Positions 22,604-31,126 of a stretch of 38,253 nucleotides of DNA are shown in pieces. The position numbers and the translations under genes are program-made. This DNA comes from JAFGRR01 sp964499235 (GTDB lineage: Bacteria > Planctomycetota > Phycisphaerae > UBA1845 > Fen-1342): the NCBI GenBank assembly GCA_964499235.1, contig CAZCKC010000011.1, positions 1 to 38,253 on the forward strand. Reading direction: 5' to 3'. Positions within the stretch are counted from its first letter, which is position 1. Each line of letters starts with the position of its first letter. The notes under the pieces are model-generated. The model was not told where the DNA came from, did not search any database, and was given only the letters and a program-made list of their open reading frames with translations.

Positions 22604-23353
22604 TCAGGCCAAGCGGCGAAGCTGCGTAATCGCCGCGCGAAAATCCTTCGGGAGCGGTGCCTCGCAGGTCACGACCGCGTCGGTGGCCGGGTGACGGAAC
22701 GTGACCCGGAACGCGTGCAGCGTGAGCCGATCGATCAGCGGGCGCTCGGGCTTGCGAACATTGGGCCGATAATCGGCCTTGTACCGGGAGAGCATCACCG
22801 CCGTGCCGCCACCATACCGCGGGTCGACCGTGAGCGGGTGGCCGATGGCCCGCAGGTGCACGCGGACCTGGTCACGGTGGTCGGTCTGCGGCTCGCATTC
22901 GAGCACGGTGTTGCCGGCCAGCCGCTCCTTCACCGCGTAGCGGGTCGCGGCGGGATAGCCGCGGCTGCGGCTGACCTTCTGGCGTTTCTGGCGGCGGTCG
23001 TAGCGCAGCGGCAGGTCGATCTCGCCGTCCTCGCTGACGAAGCCGTCGACCATGACCAGCACCTGGCGGGTGAGCGTGTTGTCGGCGACTTGGGCGGCGA
23101 TCCGGTCGCGGGCCGCTTCGTTCTTGGCGTAGATCACGACGCCGCTGGCGGGATCATCGAGCCCCCAGGCCAGCAGCGGCAGCGCCTCCGGGCGCGGCAC
23201 GAGCAGGTCGAGCGTGCAGGGCTCGTCGGACTCGGGATCGGGTTCGTGCAGCGTCCCGCCCGGCTTGTTGAGCACCAGGACGTGGTCGTCGTCGAGGAGC
23301 ACTTCCGCTCGCCGCTTGCGGGGCGTACTGATGGATTGGTTGTTGCGGCTCAT
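22604..23353 (-). CDS. RluA-family pseudouridine synthase-like protein with altered motifs
   Basis: 249 residues. The fold is recognisable from DDDHVLVLNKPGGTLHEP, the catalytic-loop region AWGLDDPASGVVIYAKNE, QVLVMVDG, and QVRVHLRAIGHPLTVDPRYGG. The catalytic Asp is probably Asp66. However, the family's HRLDxxTSG loop reads WGLDDPASG here, and the usual TGRTHQIRVH is TDHRDQVRVH, so RNA contacts differ from RluA/C/D. It has no S4 domain. Its ATG overlaps the stop of the CdaA-CdaR gene by 4 nt (ATGA), so the two are translationally coupled. Substrate RNA is unknown, and the activity should not be assumed. Confidence 0.78.
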   Translation of the reverse strand: MSRNNQSISTPRKRRAEVLLDDDHVLVLNKPGGTLHEPDPESDEPCTLDLLVPRPEALPLLAWGLDDPASGVVIYAKNEAARDRIAAQVADNTLTRQVLVMVDGFVSEDGEIDLPLRYDRRQKRQKVSRSRGYPAATRYAVKERLAGNTVLECEPQTDHRDQVRVHLRAIGHPLTVDPRYGGGTAVMLSRYKADYRPNVRKPERPLIDRLTLHAFRVTFRHPATDAVVTCEAPLPKDFRAAITQLRRLA

Positions 23354-25200
23354 TGCGGCGCCACCTGTTCGAGACGAATGTGCACCTGCGGCGGCGGCGA
23401 CACGAGGCTCAGGCCACGCGGCAGGTCAAAGTTCACGTCGAGCGTATGCTCGGTTCCCACAGAGCTCAGCAGGTCGCTCGTGACCAGCACGTAGGCGTCG
23501 ACGTCCGCGTCGGTCAGCTCGGTCACGCTGCGGTCGTCAGTGCGGACCTTCAGGTCGCGCAGGAACCATTCCAGCGGATCGCGTAACACCAGCCGCACCC
23601 GGCGTTGATCGTATTGCTGCCAGGCCGTCGGCGTGAACGCCAGCCGCACGCGGACGTTCTCGATCGCCAGCTCGCGCGTGGCCGCCACCACCGTCAACAC
23701 GACATCGACCGTCCGCGGTTCGATCCCCACCGGCTGGTCCGCGAGCGTCATCTGTACCGGCACGTCCTCGAGGCTCAGCGAGCGTTCCGTGGGTTGGCCG
23801 GCGAGGCGACCGGCCACCGGCACGGCGATGACCCGTTCGTCCGGCGGCAGCTGCTCGAAGACGCGCCGCGGCAGCGTGACCGCCACCGTCGGCGGCGTGA
23901 TCTGCACGTCGGAGGTCAAGAACGAGCCGGCGTCGAGGACCAGCGGGAGGTCCTCGGTAGTCTCGCGGTCGACGGCCAGCGCCAGCACGTCGGGCTGGGC
24001 GTCCAGCACCTCCACGCCCCAGGAGCTGAACAGGTTGACTTCCTCGAGCTGCTCGGCCACGGGCAGATTCGGGTTACCGGGCGTCTGGAGACTGGCGGGC
24101 AGCGTCCATTCCACGATCAGCGCCTCGCTCGGGCCGCGGCCCAGCTCCCGCCGCAGGGCGTCCATCGCCCGGTTGGAGCCCCGCAGCTTGACGGTGAACC
24201 GCGGGGGATCGGGCGCCTCGACGTCGACGACAAAGCCGGCCGGCTGCTGGATCCGCATCACCACCGGCACGTTGTCGAAGTTGACTTGCGTGGCCTGGTC
24301 GGCGAGGTACCAGATCATCAGCGAAAGCACCGCCACCAGCAGCGCCCGCCGCAATCCGTACCACGACAGCGACCAGCCGGACTTCTGCCGCCGGACCTCG
24401 GCCGCCGTGGTGCCGCCGAGCCGCTCCTCGAGCTCGTGCTCCAAATCGTCGAGCGAGAGGTACCGCGTCAGCTTACCGTTGTCGGCCAGCGAGATCGTGC
24501 CGGTCTCCTCTGACACGATCAAGATCAGCGCGTCGGTCTCGTAGCTCAGCCCGACCGCTGCCAGGTGCCGGCTGCCGAGGTTGGTGTCGATCTCCTCGCT
24601 CTCGGCCGAGGGGAACTGGCAGTTGGCCGCCAGCACCCGGTTGTCGGCAATGATCGTCCCAAGATCGTGCAGCGGCGAATTGGGGAAGAAAATCGTGTTC
24701 AGCAGGCTGGCGGACACCTCGGAGTTGATCGTCGTGCCGTTCTCCGCCCAGCCGCGCAGGTCGACGCCCCGCTGGATCGCGATCAGCGCGCCGTACTTGT
24801 TTCGCGACAGGAAGCCGGCCGACTTGACGAGCGCGTTGATCAGCCGGGCCTTGACCGTCTGCCGCCGCGACGGACCGATGTCGCCCACGCGAATGAACGC
24901 CCGCCGCAGTTCCGGCTGGAAGGCGACCAGGACGATGAACGCCACCGCCAGCACGAAATACTGGTAAAGGATCTCGAAGCGTTCCCAGCCGAAGCGGTCG
25001 CTGAGCACCCGCGTCACCAGCGTCACCACCAGCAGGATCAACAGCAACCGGCGCAGCGGGCGCGTCCCGCGGGAACCCTCCAGCCGGGCCACCGTCCAGT
25101 TGATCGCCAGCGCAATCAGGACGAGCTCGACCGCCATCGCGATCGGATCGCCGGCCGGGCCGCCCAGACGTTGGAACAGGTTTTCGAGCGCTTCTAACAT
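23350..25200 (-). CDS. CdaA-CdaR fusion: membrane diadenylate cyclase-like domain plus YbbR domains
   Basis: 616 residues from ATG 25200. Three membrane helices (about 20-40, 50-65, 80-97) precede a DAC domain (about 115-245) close to CdaA: SRNKYGALIAIQRG, NSEVSASLLNTIFFPNSPLH, LAAVGLSYETDALILIVSEETGTIS. A fourth helix (284-301) leads to about 300 residues of extracytoplasmic beta-rich YbbR-type repeats (VNFDNVPVVMRIQ; LPLVLDAGSF; IENVRVRLAF), as in CdaR. In Firmicutes CdaA makes c-di-AMP and CdaR, a separate protein, regulates it; here both are one chain. The DAC signatures are altered: DGA reads Asp179-Leu-Gly and RHR reads Arg211-His-Leu. Activity is therefore uncertain. The frame extends to 25293 but would overlap yggS. 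Confidence 0.85.
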   Translation of the reverse strand: MLEALENLFQRLGGPAGDPIAMAVELVLIALAINWTVARLEGSRGTRPLRRLLLILLVVTLVTRVLSDRFGWERFEILYQYFVLAVAFIVLVAFQPELRRAFIRVGDIGPSRRQTVKARLINALVKSAGFLSRNKYGALIAIQRGVDLRGWAENGTTINSEVSASLLNTIFFPNSPLHDLGTIIADNRVLAANCQFPSAESEEIDTNLGSRHLAAVGLSYETDALILIVSEETGTISLADNGKLTRYLSLDDLEHELEERLGGTTAAEVRRQKSGWSLSWYGLRRALLVAVLSLMIWYLADQATQVNFDNVPVVMRIQQPAGFVVDVEAPDPPRFTVKLRGSNRAMDALRRELGRGPSEALIVEWTLPASLQTPGNPNLPVAEQLEEVNLFSSWGVEVLDAQPDVLALAVDRETTEDLPLVLDAGSFLTSDVQITPPTVAVTLPRRVFEQLPPDERVIAVPVAGRLAGQPTERSLSLEDVPVQMTLADQPVGIEPRTVDVVLTVVAATRELAIENVRVRLAFTPTAWQQYDQRRVRLVLRDPLEWFLRDLKVRTDDRSVTELTDADVDAYVLVTSDLLSSVGTEHTLDVNFDLPRGLSLVSPPPQVHIRLEQVAPQ

Positions 25201-25215
25201 GTTGGTTGAGACCGC

Positions 25216-25221
25216 AGTATA
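25216..25221 (-). promoter_or_regulatory. -10 box TATACT upstream of the CdaA-CdaR fusion
   Basis: TATACT (25221-25216, reverse strand) is 15 nt from ATG 25200, so the leader would be only about 8 nt and carries no Shine-Dalgarno. No -35 was recognised. Confidence 0.45.
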
Positions 25222-25244
25222 GGTGCTGGCACCATCGGCCGCGA

Positions 25245-26057
25245 ATGACCGCCGCCGACCTCCGACAGATCGGCCTTCCAATGCCTCTCCCACCCGACAG
25301 CACAGCGCGCGTCGCCCACAACGTCGAGGCCATCCGCGCGACGATCGCCGAGCACGCCGCCCACGCCGGCCGCGACCGCGACGACGTTCAGCTGGTTGGG
25401 GTCACCAAGTACGTCGGGCTTGGCGTCATGCGGGCGCTGCTGGCCGCCGGTGTCCGCGACTTCGGCGAGAGCCGCGTCCAACAGCTCCAGCCGCGGATGG
25501 CCGCCCTCGGCGTCGGCGCCGCCGGCCTGGACGGGCCCTTCGGCTCCGAAGGATCCCCGGCGCCCCGCTGGCACATGATCGGACGGCTCCAGCGTAACAA
25601 GGTCAAGTACCTGCTGCCCGACTGCCGGATCGTCCACTCGCTCGACACGCTGAAGCTGGCCGAAACGCTGTCCAAGCGGGCCGAGCCCGACGGCGTCACA
25701 GTCGACGTCTTCGTCGAGGTCAACGTCACCGGCGAAAGCCAGAAGGGCGGCGTGGCCGGCGACGAGCTGCCCCGCCTGATCGCGGCCGTCACCCCCCTCC
25801 CGCACGTCGCCATCCGTGGCCTGATGACGATGGCCCCCTACGACCCGGAGCCGGAACACGCCCGGCCGGTGTTTGCGAGGCTGCGCGAGCTGCTGAGCGA
25901 TCTGCGCGACCGCGGCCTGGTCGACGACCGCTGCCGCGAGCTCTCGATGGGCATGAGCGGCGACTACGCGGTCGCCGTCGAGGAAGGCGCGACGATCGTC
26001 CGGGTCGGCTCGGCATTGGCCGAGGGACTCTCCGATGAAGAGCGCGCGGCCGACTAG
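25245..26057 (+). CDS. YggS/PLPBP family pyridoxal-phosphate homeostasis protein
   Basis: Binds pyridoxal 5'-phosphate without known catalysis and affects vitamin B6 and amino-acid balance. It has the family order: VQLVGVTKYV with the PLP-binding Lys, FGESRVQQLQPRM, RWHMIGRLQRNKVKYLL, FVEVNVTGESQKGGV, IRGLMTMAPYDPEPE and the phosphate-binding SMGMSGDYAVAVEEGATIVR followed by VGSALAEG. Length is 270 residues from ATG 25245, or 258 from ATG 25281; neither has a Shine-Dalgarno, and the family's usual length favours the shorter form. It is divergent from the CdaA-CdaR gene and converges on the permease gene 17 nt away. Confidence 0.92.
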   Translation: MTAADLRQIGLPMPLPPDSTARVAHNVEAIRATIAEHAAHAGRDRDDVQLVGVTKYVGLGVMRALLAAGVRDFGESRVQQLQPRMAALGVGAAGLDGPFGSEGSPAPRWHMIGRLQRNKVKYLLPDCRIVHSLDTLKLAETLSKRAEPDGVTVDVFVEVNVTGESQKGGVAGDELPRLIAAVTPLPHVAIRGLMTMAPYDPEPEHARPVFARLRELLSDLRDRGLVDDRCRELSMGMSGDYAVAVEEGATIVRVGSALAEGLSDEERAAD

Positions 26058-26074
26058 GACGCGATGCACCGGGC

Positions 26075-27907
26075 TCAGACGCGGAACAGCGCCCCGAGCC
26101 GCTTGCCCAGCGCCAGCGACGCGCCGGCGATCGTGATCACCAGGATCACCATGCCCCAGACGCCCAGCGCCGAGGCCATCTCCAAGCCTGATCGCGGCAG
26201 GGTGCTGATGTCGTAGATCGCCTTGGTCATCGGGTAGTCTTCTTTGTTGAACGCCAGTATCAGGCTGTCCGAGACCTCCAGCATCGCCCGGCTGAAGACC
26301 AGCAGGCTCCCCGCGATGATGTTCGCTAACAGCAGCGGGATCGTCACCAGCAGCAGCGTCCGGAACGTGCCGCTGCCCAGGTTGGCGGCCGACTCCTCCA
26401 GCGAGACCGAGGTCTGCTCCAGGCCGGCCACACACGCCCGCACCATAAACGGCAGCCGCCGGGTGGCGTAGGCGATCACCAGCAGCACCGTTGGGTCGTT
26501 ATCGATCGGGTCCAGGAACGCAAAAAGGTTGCCAAACAGCGAGCCGGGCTGCGTCATCGCGAAGTAGCCGAACGCCATCACCAGCCCCGGCACCGCCAGC
26601 GGGAGCATCGCCAGGTGGTCGAGCACGGCGTTGAGCGGGCTCGGCCGGCGGACGATCAGGTAGGCAATCGCCAGGCCCAGCGTGATCGTGACGATCGTCG
26701 CCAGCCCGGCGTACTTGAAGCTGTTGATGATCGACTGGGCCGCGTTGAAGCTCGCGTCCGAACGGACTTCTTCCGCGCTGGCCGCCGTGATGCCGGCCAG
26801 GATCTCCTGGTGGTGCGTGAGCGTCATCTCATCGAAGCTGAGCGGCAGCCGCCCGGTGCCCGAGACGCTGTTGAGCACGACGCCGATGTGCGGCAGGACC
26901 GCGGCGAAGAAGACGACCGCGAACGGGAGCGTGATCAGCAGCGTGCTAACCGCCCCGAGCTTCTTCCGCTGGGCGGCCACCGTGGCTTTCGAGAGCATCG
27001 CCCCACCGCCACGCCCCAGGATCAGCTTCCCGATCGCATAGAGCAGGACGCTGGCCGCCAGCAGAACAATCACCAGCGCATACGCCATCCGCCCGGGGTT
27101 GTACGACTGGATCTCGAAGAAGACCTGCACCGCCGTCAGCCGGTGCCAGCCGACCATCAGCGGCGTGCCGAGCTCGGTGAATGCCCAGATAAACACGATC
27201 GTGCTGCCGGCGAAGACCCCCGGGCGCATCAGCGGCAGCGTGATTCGCCAGAACCGCCGCCAGCCGCCGGCGCCCAGGTTGCGGGCGGCTTCGGACATCG
27301 CGGGGTCGATGTTGGCCAGGGCGGCCTGCACGTTAAGAAACGTGATCGGATAGAGGTACAGCGCCATCAGCACGACGACCGCCAGGAAGCCCTGCGGCAG
27401 CGCGAGCCAGTCGATCTCCTGCCCGGCTGCCAGCACCCCGACCGCGCGGAGCAGCGGGTTGAGGTCGACGGTGATGCCAAGCCAGTCGATCCCGGAGCCC
27501 GGCTCGATCACGCCCCACCGCTCGAGCAGTTCGTTGATCCCGCCATTACGCGAGAGCAAGCCCTTCAACCCCAATGCCCCGACAAACGGCGGCAGCACCA
27601 GCGGCACTTGGATCAACGCCAGCCAGATCGCCTTGCCGCGGAAATCATAGCTGTCCGCCAGCAGCGCCAGCGGCAACGCAATGATCAGCGTCAGCACCGT
27701 GGTGGTGACGGCCACCAGGATCGAGTTGACCAGCCCCTCGACCAGGATTGGGTCGCGGAAGACCTCCTGGATCCAAAACAGCGAGAAAGTGCCGTCCGGC
27801 TCGACAAGCCCCTGGCGGACGACGGTGAAGATTGGCGCGAGCAGGATCAGCGCCAGGACCGCGACAAGCAGCCAGCTCAACGAATGCGAGCGCCAGTGTC
27901 GGATCAT
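26075..27907 (-). CDS. ABC transporter permease, two fused domains (iron(III)/FbpB-like)
   Basis: 610-residue integral membrane protein with two binding-protein-dependent permease domains in tandem. The first ATPase-contact EAA loop is SEAARNLGAGGWRRFWRITL (about 205-224) and the second SLEESAANLGSGTFRTLLLV (about 502-521). Each domain has about six hydrophobic helices, and two-domain single-chain permeases are typical for ferric-iron, thiamine and some phosphonate importers; the EAA loops look closest to the iron class. The start is ATG 27907 (MIRHWRSHSLSWLL), 16 nt after the dehydrogenase stop; the frame is open to 27994, inside that gene. No ATPase or binding protein for it is adjacent, so its substrate is open. 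Confidence 0.85.
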   Translation of the reverse strand: MIRHWRSHSLSWLLVAVLALILLAPIFTVVRQGLVEPDGTFSLFWIQEVFRDPILVEGLVNSILVAVTTTVLTLIIALPLALLADSYDFRGKAIWLALIQVPLVLPPFVGALGLKGLLSRNGGINELLERWGVIEPGSGIDWLGITVDLNPLLRAVGVLAAGQEIDWLALPQGFLAVVVLMALYLYPITFLNVQAALANIDPAMSEAARNLGAGGWRRFWRITLPLMRPGVFAGSTIVFIWAFTELGTPLMVGWHRLTAVQVFFEIQSYNPGRMAYALVIVLLAASVLLYAIGKLILGRGGGAMLSKATVAAQRKKLGAVSTLLITLPFAVVFFAAVLPHIGVVLNSVSGTGRLPLSFDEMTLTHHQEILAGITAASAEEVRSDASFNAAQSIINSFKYAGLATIVTITLGLAIAYLIVRRPSPLNAVLDHLAMLPLAVPGLVMAFGYFAMTQPGSLFGNLFAFLDPIDNDPTVLLVIAYATRRLPFMVRACVAGLEQTSVSLEESAANLGSGTFRTLLLVTIPLLLANIIAGSLLVFSRAMLEVSDSLILAFNKEDYPMTKAIYDISTLPRSGLEMASALGVWGMVILVITIAGASLALGKRLGALFRV

Positions 27908-27923
27908 CCGTCTTCCAATTGCC

Positions 27924-28877
27924 TCAGGGATCCATGGCCAGCCGGCGCGGATCGACCAAGTCGCGAAGCACTGCCAGCACATCGTCCACCACATCGTACA
28001 TCCGCCGCAAGCCGCGGAATGTCCGGGCGGCCACGTGCGGCGTCACCAGGCAGTCGGACCGATTCAGCAGCGGGTGGGCGGGCGGCAGCGGCTCGGGTTC
28101 GGTCACGTCGAGCGCCGCCCCGGCTAGCTCTCCCTTCTCCAGCGCCCCGACCAGGTCTTCCGTCACGACGACCTTGCCCCGGGCGGTGTTCACCAGGATG
28201 GCCGTGGGTCGCAGGGCCGCCAAAACGTCGGCGTCGATGAGGTTCCGCGTCTCGTCCGTCAGTGGCACGTGCAGGCTGAGCACGTCCGCCTCCCGCCACA
28301 GCGTCGGCTTGTCCACCGCGGTTGCTGCGAACGGCAGCGGCTCGACTTCCCGAATGTCGTTGTAGAGCACCCGCCCGCCGTAACCCGCCACGACGATCCG
28401 CCCGACCGCCTGCCCGATCCGCCCCATCCCGAGGATCCCGACCGTCAGCTCGCCGAGCTCGCGCCCATGAGGCTTTTCGCGGGCGGCTTTGAACGCACCA
28501 GACCGGTACTGCTCGGCCAGCCGGTGGACCGGTCGCAGCAGATTCTGGAAAAGAGTAATCGTCAACTCGGCAACCGCCTCGGTCGCGGCCCCAGGGCGGT
28601 TCACGACGCTGATGCAGAGCCGCTCGGCCGCCGCGAGGTCGACGCGGTCGACGCCAACCCCGGCGACGCCGACCACCTTCAGCCGCGGGCCGGCCTCGAG
28701 GACTCGGGCGGTGATCGGCGTGTGCGTCCGGGCGATGATCGCCTGGGCATCAATGACGGCCGCGCAGAGGGCGTCCTCAGTGGCGTCCGGCAGGCGGATC
28801 ACCTCGGCGGCGGCTTCGAGCTTGGCCTCCGCCTCCGGATCCAGGCCTTGAGCGAGCACAACCTTGAACGCTGGCAA
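27924..28877 (-). CDS. D-2-hydroxyacid dehydrogenase (SerA-like), NAD-dependent
   Basis: 317 residues, the length of the short phosphoglycerate/hydroxypyruvate dehydrogenase type without an ACT domain. The NAD-binding GILGMGRIGQAVG lies at 148-160. Catalytic residues are Arg233 (VNTARGKVV), the Glu in LDVTEPEP (near 260) and His281 (VTPHVAA). Substrate-loop segments are VAGVGVDRVDL and NRPGAATEAVAEL. The start is TTG at 28877, with GGGGGAG 6 nt upstream; the GTG in between is out of frame. It lies 39 nt after rlmN and 16 nt before the permease on the same strand. Phosphoglycerate, glyoxylate/hydroxypyruvate or another 2-hydroxyacid are all possible. Confidence 0.88.
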   Translation of the reverse strand: MPAFKVVLAQGLDPEAEAKLEAAAEVIRLPDATEDALCAAVIDAQAIIARTHTPITARVLEAGPRLKVVGVAGVGVDRVDLAAAERLCISVVNRPGAATEAVAELTITLFQNLLRPVHRLAEQYRSGAFKAAREKPHGRELGELTVGILGMGRIGQAVGRIVVAGYGGRVLYNDIREVEPLPFAATAVDKPTLWREADVLSLHVPLTDETRNLIDADVLAALRPTAILVNTARGKVVVTEDLVGALEKGELAGAALDVTEPEPLPPAHPLLNRSDCLVTPHVAARTFRGLRRMYDVVDDVLAVLRDLVDPRRLAMDP

Positions 28878-28916
28878 CCGGCACTCCCCCGGAATGATGG
28901 AACTTGACAGAACGGG

Positions 28917-30014
28917 TCAGGACGCGGCTTCTTCGTAGGCCCGGCGGAGCTGCCCACAGGCGGCCGCGATATCCTTGCCGCGGCTCTTGCGGATGTGGGC
29001 GTTGACGCCCTTCTCACGCAGCAGCCGCTGAAAACGATAGGCCGCCTCGGCGCCGGGCCGCTCGTACGGCAGCCCTGGAACCGGGTTGTACCGCAACAGG
29101 TTGACGTTCGCACGCAGGTCGCGGGCGATTCGCGCGAGCCGGGCGGCGTGGCCGGATGCGTCGTTCACGCCGGCCAGCAGGATGTACTCCAGCGTGATCT
29201 CGCGGCCGGTGGTCTCGAAGTAGTCCCGGCAGGCGGCCAGCAGCTCGGCGATCGGGACCTTGCCCCAGGGGATGAGTTCCTGGCGGAGGTCGTCGTCGGG
29301 GGCGTGCAGCGAGAGGGCGAGGTTGAGCTGGAGCTGCTCGCGGGCCAGCTTGCGGATCTGCTGCGGCAGGCCGACGGTGCTGACGGTGATGCGGCGGGCG
29401 CCGATGTTCAGCCCCCAGTCGGCGTTGATCGTCCGGATGGCGGTCAGGACGGCGTCGTAGTTCGCGAGCGGCTCGCCCATCCCCATCATGACGATGTGGG
29501 TCAGGCGGTGCTGATCGGCCGTCGTCGAGCGGATGAGCTCATCAACCCGCAGGGCCTGCTCGACGATCTCGCCGGCGGTCAGGTCCCGCTTCTTCCCGTC
29601 AATGCCGCTCGCGCAAAACGCGCAGCCGACCGGGCAGCCGACCTGGGAGGAAAGGCAGGCGGTCTGGCGGGCCTCGTCCGGGATCCAGACGGTCTCGACC
29701 GTCCGCCCGTCGGGCCAGCGGAGTAGGAGCTTGCGGGTGAAGTCGGCCGCCACCGACTCCTCGACCACCGTGGCGGTGCGGATGGCGGCGACCTCGGCCA
29801 GCCGGGCCCGCAGGGCCTTCGGCAGGTTGGTCATCTCGTCAAGGGACCTTGCCTGCTTGGCATAGAGCCACTCGACCAGCTGGTCGGCCCGATATTTCGG
29901 CTGGCCCAGCGTCGCCAACCACGCCCGCAGCGCGGCCGGGCTCAGCCCGAGCAGGTGCTGCCGGCCGGCGTCCGGCGCGGCCGGGAGGGGGTGGATGGGC
30001 AGGGTCTTTCGCAT
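28917..30014 (-). CDS. rlmN: 23S rRNA (adenine2503-C2)-methyltransferase / tRNA methyltransferase RlmN
   Basis: Radical-SAM enzyme that methylates C2 of A2503 in 23S rRNA and A37 in some tRNAs. The 365-residue product has the iron-sulfur motif C127-PVG-C131-AF-C134, the GMGEPLANYD segment, RRITVSTVGL, LALSLHAPDD, EYILLAGVND, NLLRYNPVPG and the C-terminal RKSRGKDIAAACGQL. In the last, Cys353 corresponds to the methyl-carrying cysteine. The start is ATG 30014, exactly 6 nt after a TATGAT -10 box, so probably leaderless. It is the first gene of the minus-strand run rlmN, dehydrogenase, permease, and divergent from ilvE. Confidence 0.97.
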   Translation of the reverse strand: MRKTLPIHPLPAAPDAGRQHLLGLSPAALRAWLATLGQPKYRADQLVEWLYAKQARSLDEMTNLPKALRARLAEVAAIRTATVVEESVAADFTRKLLLRWPDGRTVETVWIPDEARQTACLSSQVGCPVGCAFCASGIDGKKRDLTAGEIVEQALRVDELIRSTTADQHRLTHIVMMGMGEPLANYDAVLTAIRTINADWGLNIGARRITVSTVGLPQQIRKLAREQLQLNLALSLHAPDDDLRQELIPWGKVPIAELLAACRDYFETTGREITLEYILLAGVNDASGHAARLARIARDLRANVNLLRYNPVPGLPYERPGAEAAYRFQRLLREKGVNAHIRKSRGKDIAAACGQLRRAYEEAAS

Positions 30015-30020
30015 TCAAAC

Positions 30021-30026
30021 ATCATA
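30021..30026 (-). promoter_or_regulatory. -10 box TATGAT, leaderless promoter of rlmN
   Basis: On the reverse strand TATGAT is followed by GTTTGA and the ATG at 30014. There is no Shine-Dalgarno. A weak -35, ACTACA, lies 17 nt upstream (30049-30044). Confidence 0.65.
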
Positions 30027-30132
30027 ACCGCAGGCGGCGAAGTTGTAGTTTTTTGTGGCCGCACAGCGCCGAAAAGAGTATTGTGACCGGTTTAACTTTT
30101 GCGGAACGACCGCCGCTGTGGAGAACCGTTCG

Positions 30133-31077
30133 ATGGCTGGAAGCAGTATCCCCGAAAGTCGCGTGCCGGAGACGTTTGCGCCGGATCCTAATCTGAAGGT
30201 GTGGCTGGACGGCCAACTGCTGCCCTGGAAAGAGGCCGCGATCAGCGTCTTCGATCACGGGCTGCTTTACGGCGACGGCGTTTTCGAGGGGATTCGCAGC
30301 TACAGCGGGCGCGTCTTCGAGCGGATCGCGCACCTCGATCGGCTCTACCGCTCAGCGGCGGCGATCCAGCTTCAGATTCCCATGACGGTCAAGCAGGTCA
30401 GCGACGCGATCGACGCGGCGCTCGACGCCAACGGCCTGCTGAACGAGAGCAAGGACGCCTACATCCGGCTCGTGGTGACGCGCGGCGTCGGCGCGCTCGG
30501 GCTCTCGCCGCGAAAGACCGTCGATCCGAAGGTCTTCGTCATCGCGGCCGACCTGCTCATGTACCCGGAGGAGATGTACGAGAAGGGCATGCCGGTCATC
30601 ATGAGCTCGTACACGCGGAACCCGGAGAACGCGACGCCCCCGCGGATCAAGTCACTGAACTACCTCAACAACATCCTCGCCAAGATCGAGGCGCTCGATG
30701 CCGACGCCGGCGAGGCGATCATGCTCAACAGCGACGGCTACGTCGCTGAAGCAACCGGCGACAACGTCTTCATCGTCCGCGAGGGACAGCTCCAGACACC
30801 GCCGACGTCGGCCGGCATCCTCGAGGGCATCACCCGCAACACGATCATCCACCTTGCCCGTGAAGCCGGCATCGAGACCGTCGAGAAAAACCTCGTTCGC
30901 ACCGACCTCTACACCGCCGACGAGTTCTTCCTCACCGGCACCGGCGCCGAGGCGATCCCGGTCAACGCGATGGACGGCCGCCCGATCCGCGACGGCACCG
31001 TCGGCCCGGTTACCAAGCAGCTCATCAAGGCGTACCGCGAGCTGGTCCGCTCGGCGCCCGACGTGCGGCCGGAATAG
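30133..31077 (+). CDS. ilvE: Branched-chain amino-acid aminotransferase
   Basis: Class IV PLP aminotransferase for the last step of valine, leucine and isoleucine synthesis and the first of their breakdown. 314 residues from ATG 30133 (GGAG 10 nt upstream); the frame is open to 30055 but that part is not family-like. Motifs are FDHGLLYGDGVFEGIRSYSGRVF, HLDRLYRSA, RLVVTRGVGALGL, Lys173 in RIKSLNYLNNILAKIEA, EATGDNVFIV, GILEGITRNTII and FLTGTGAEAIPVNAMDGRPI. D-amino-acid transaminase and ADC lyase are relatives, but the RIKSLNYLNN and GTGAE segments favour IlvE. It is divergent from rlmN across 118 bp, where TATTGT at 30079 is a weak -10 candidate. Confidence 0.92.
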   Translation: MAGSSIPESRVPETFAPDPNLKVWLDGQLLPWKEAAISVFDHGLLYGDGVFEGIRSYSGRVFERIAHLDRLYRSAAAIQLQIPMTVKQVSDAIDAALDANGLLNESKDAYIRLVVTRGVGALGLSPRKTVDPKVFVIAADLLMYPEEMYEKGMPVIMSSYTRNPENATPPRIKSLNYLNNILAKIEALDADAGEAIMLNSDGYVAEATGDNVFIVREGQLQTPPTSAGILEGITRNTIIHLAREAGIETVEKNLVRTDLYTADEFFLTGTGAEAIPVNAMDGRPIRDGTVGPVTKQLIKAYRELVRSAPDVRPE

Positions 31078-31101
31078 GCGCACCGCAAGCCCACCCGCGC
31101 C

Positions 31102-31126
31102 CCGCGCGAGTCGCCGGCTCGCGCGG
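31102..31126. promoter_or_regulatory. 9-bp perfect hairpin abutting the rsmG -10 box
   Basis: CCGCGCGAG (31102-31110) and CTCGCGCGG (31118-31126) flank a 7-nt loop. The right arm ends one base before the TAAGCT box at 31127. It could end the ilvE transcript (25 nt after its stop, but with no T run) or act as an operator, since it occupies the spacer and -35 position. Confidence 0.5.

Noticed and set aside
26615..28240. 541-codon forward frame opposite the permease and dehydrogenase
   Set aside because: Runs across two real genes and their junction; His/Arg/Asp-rich with no domain.
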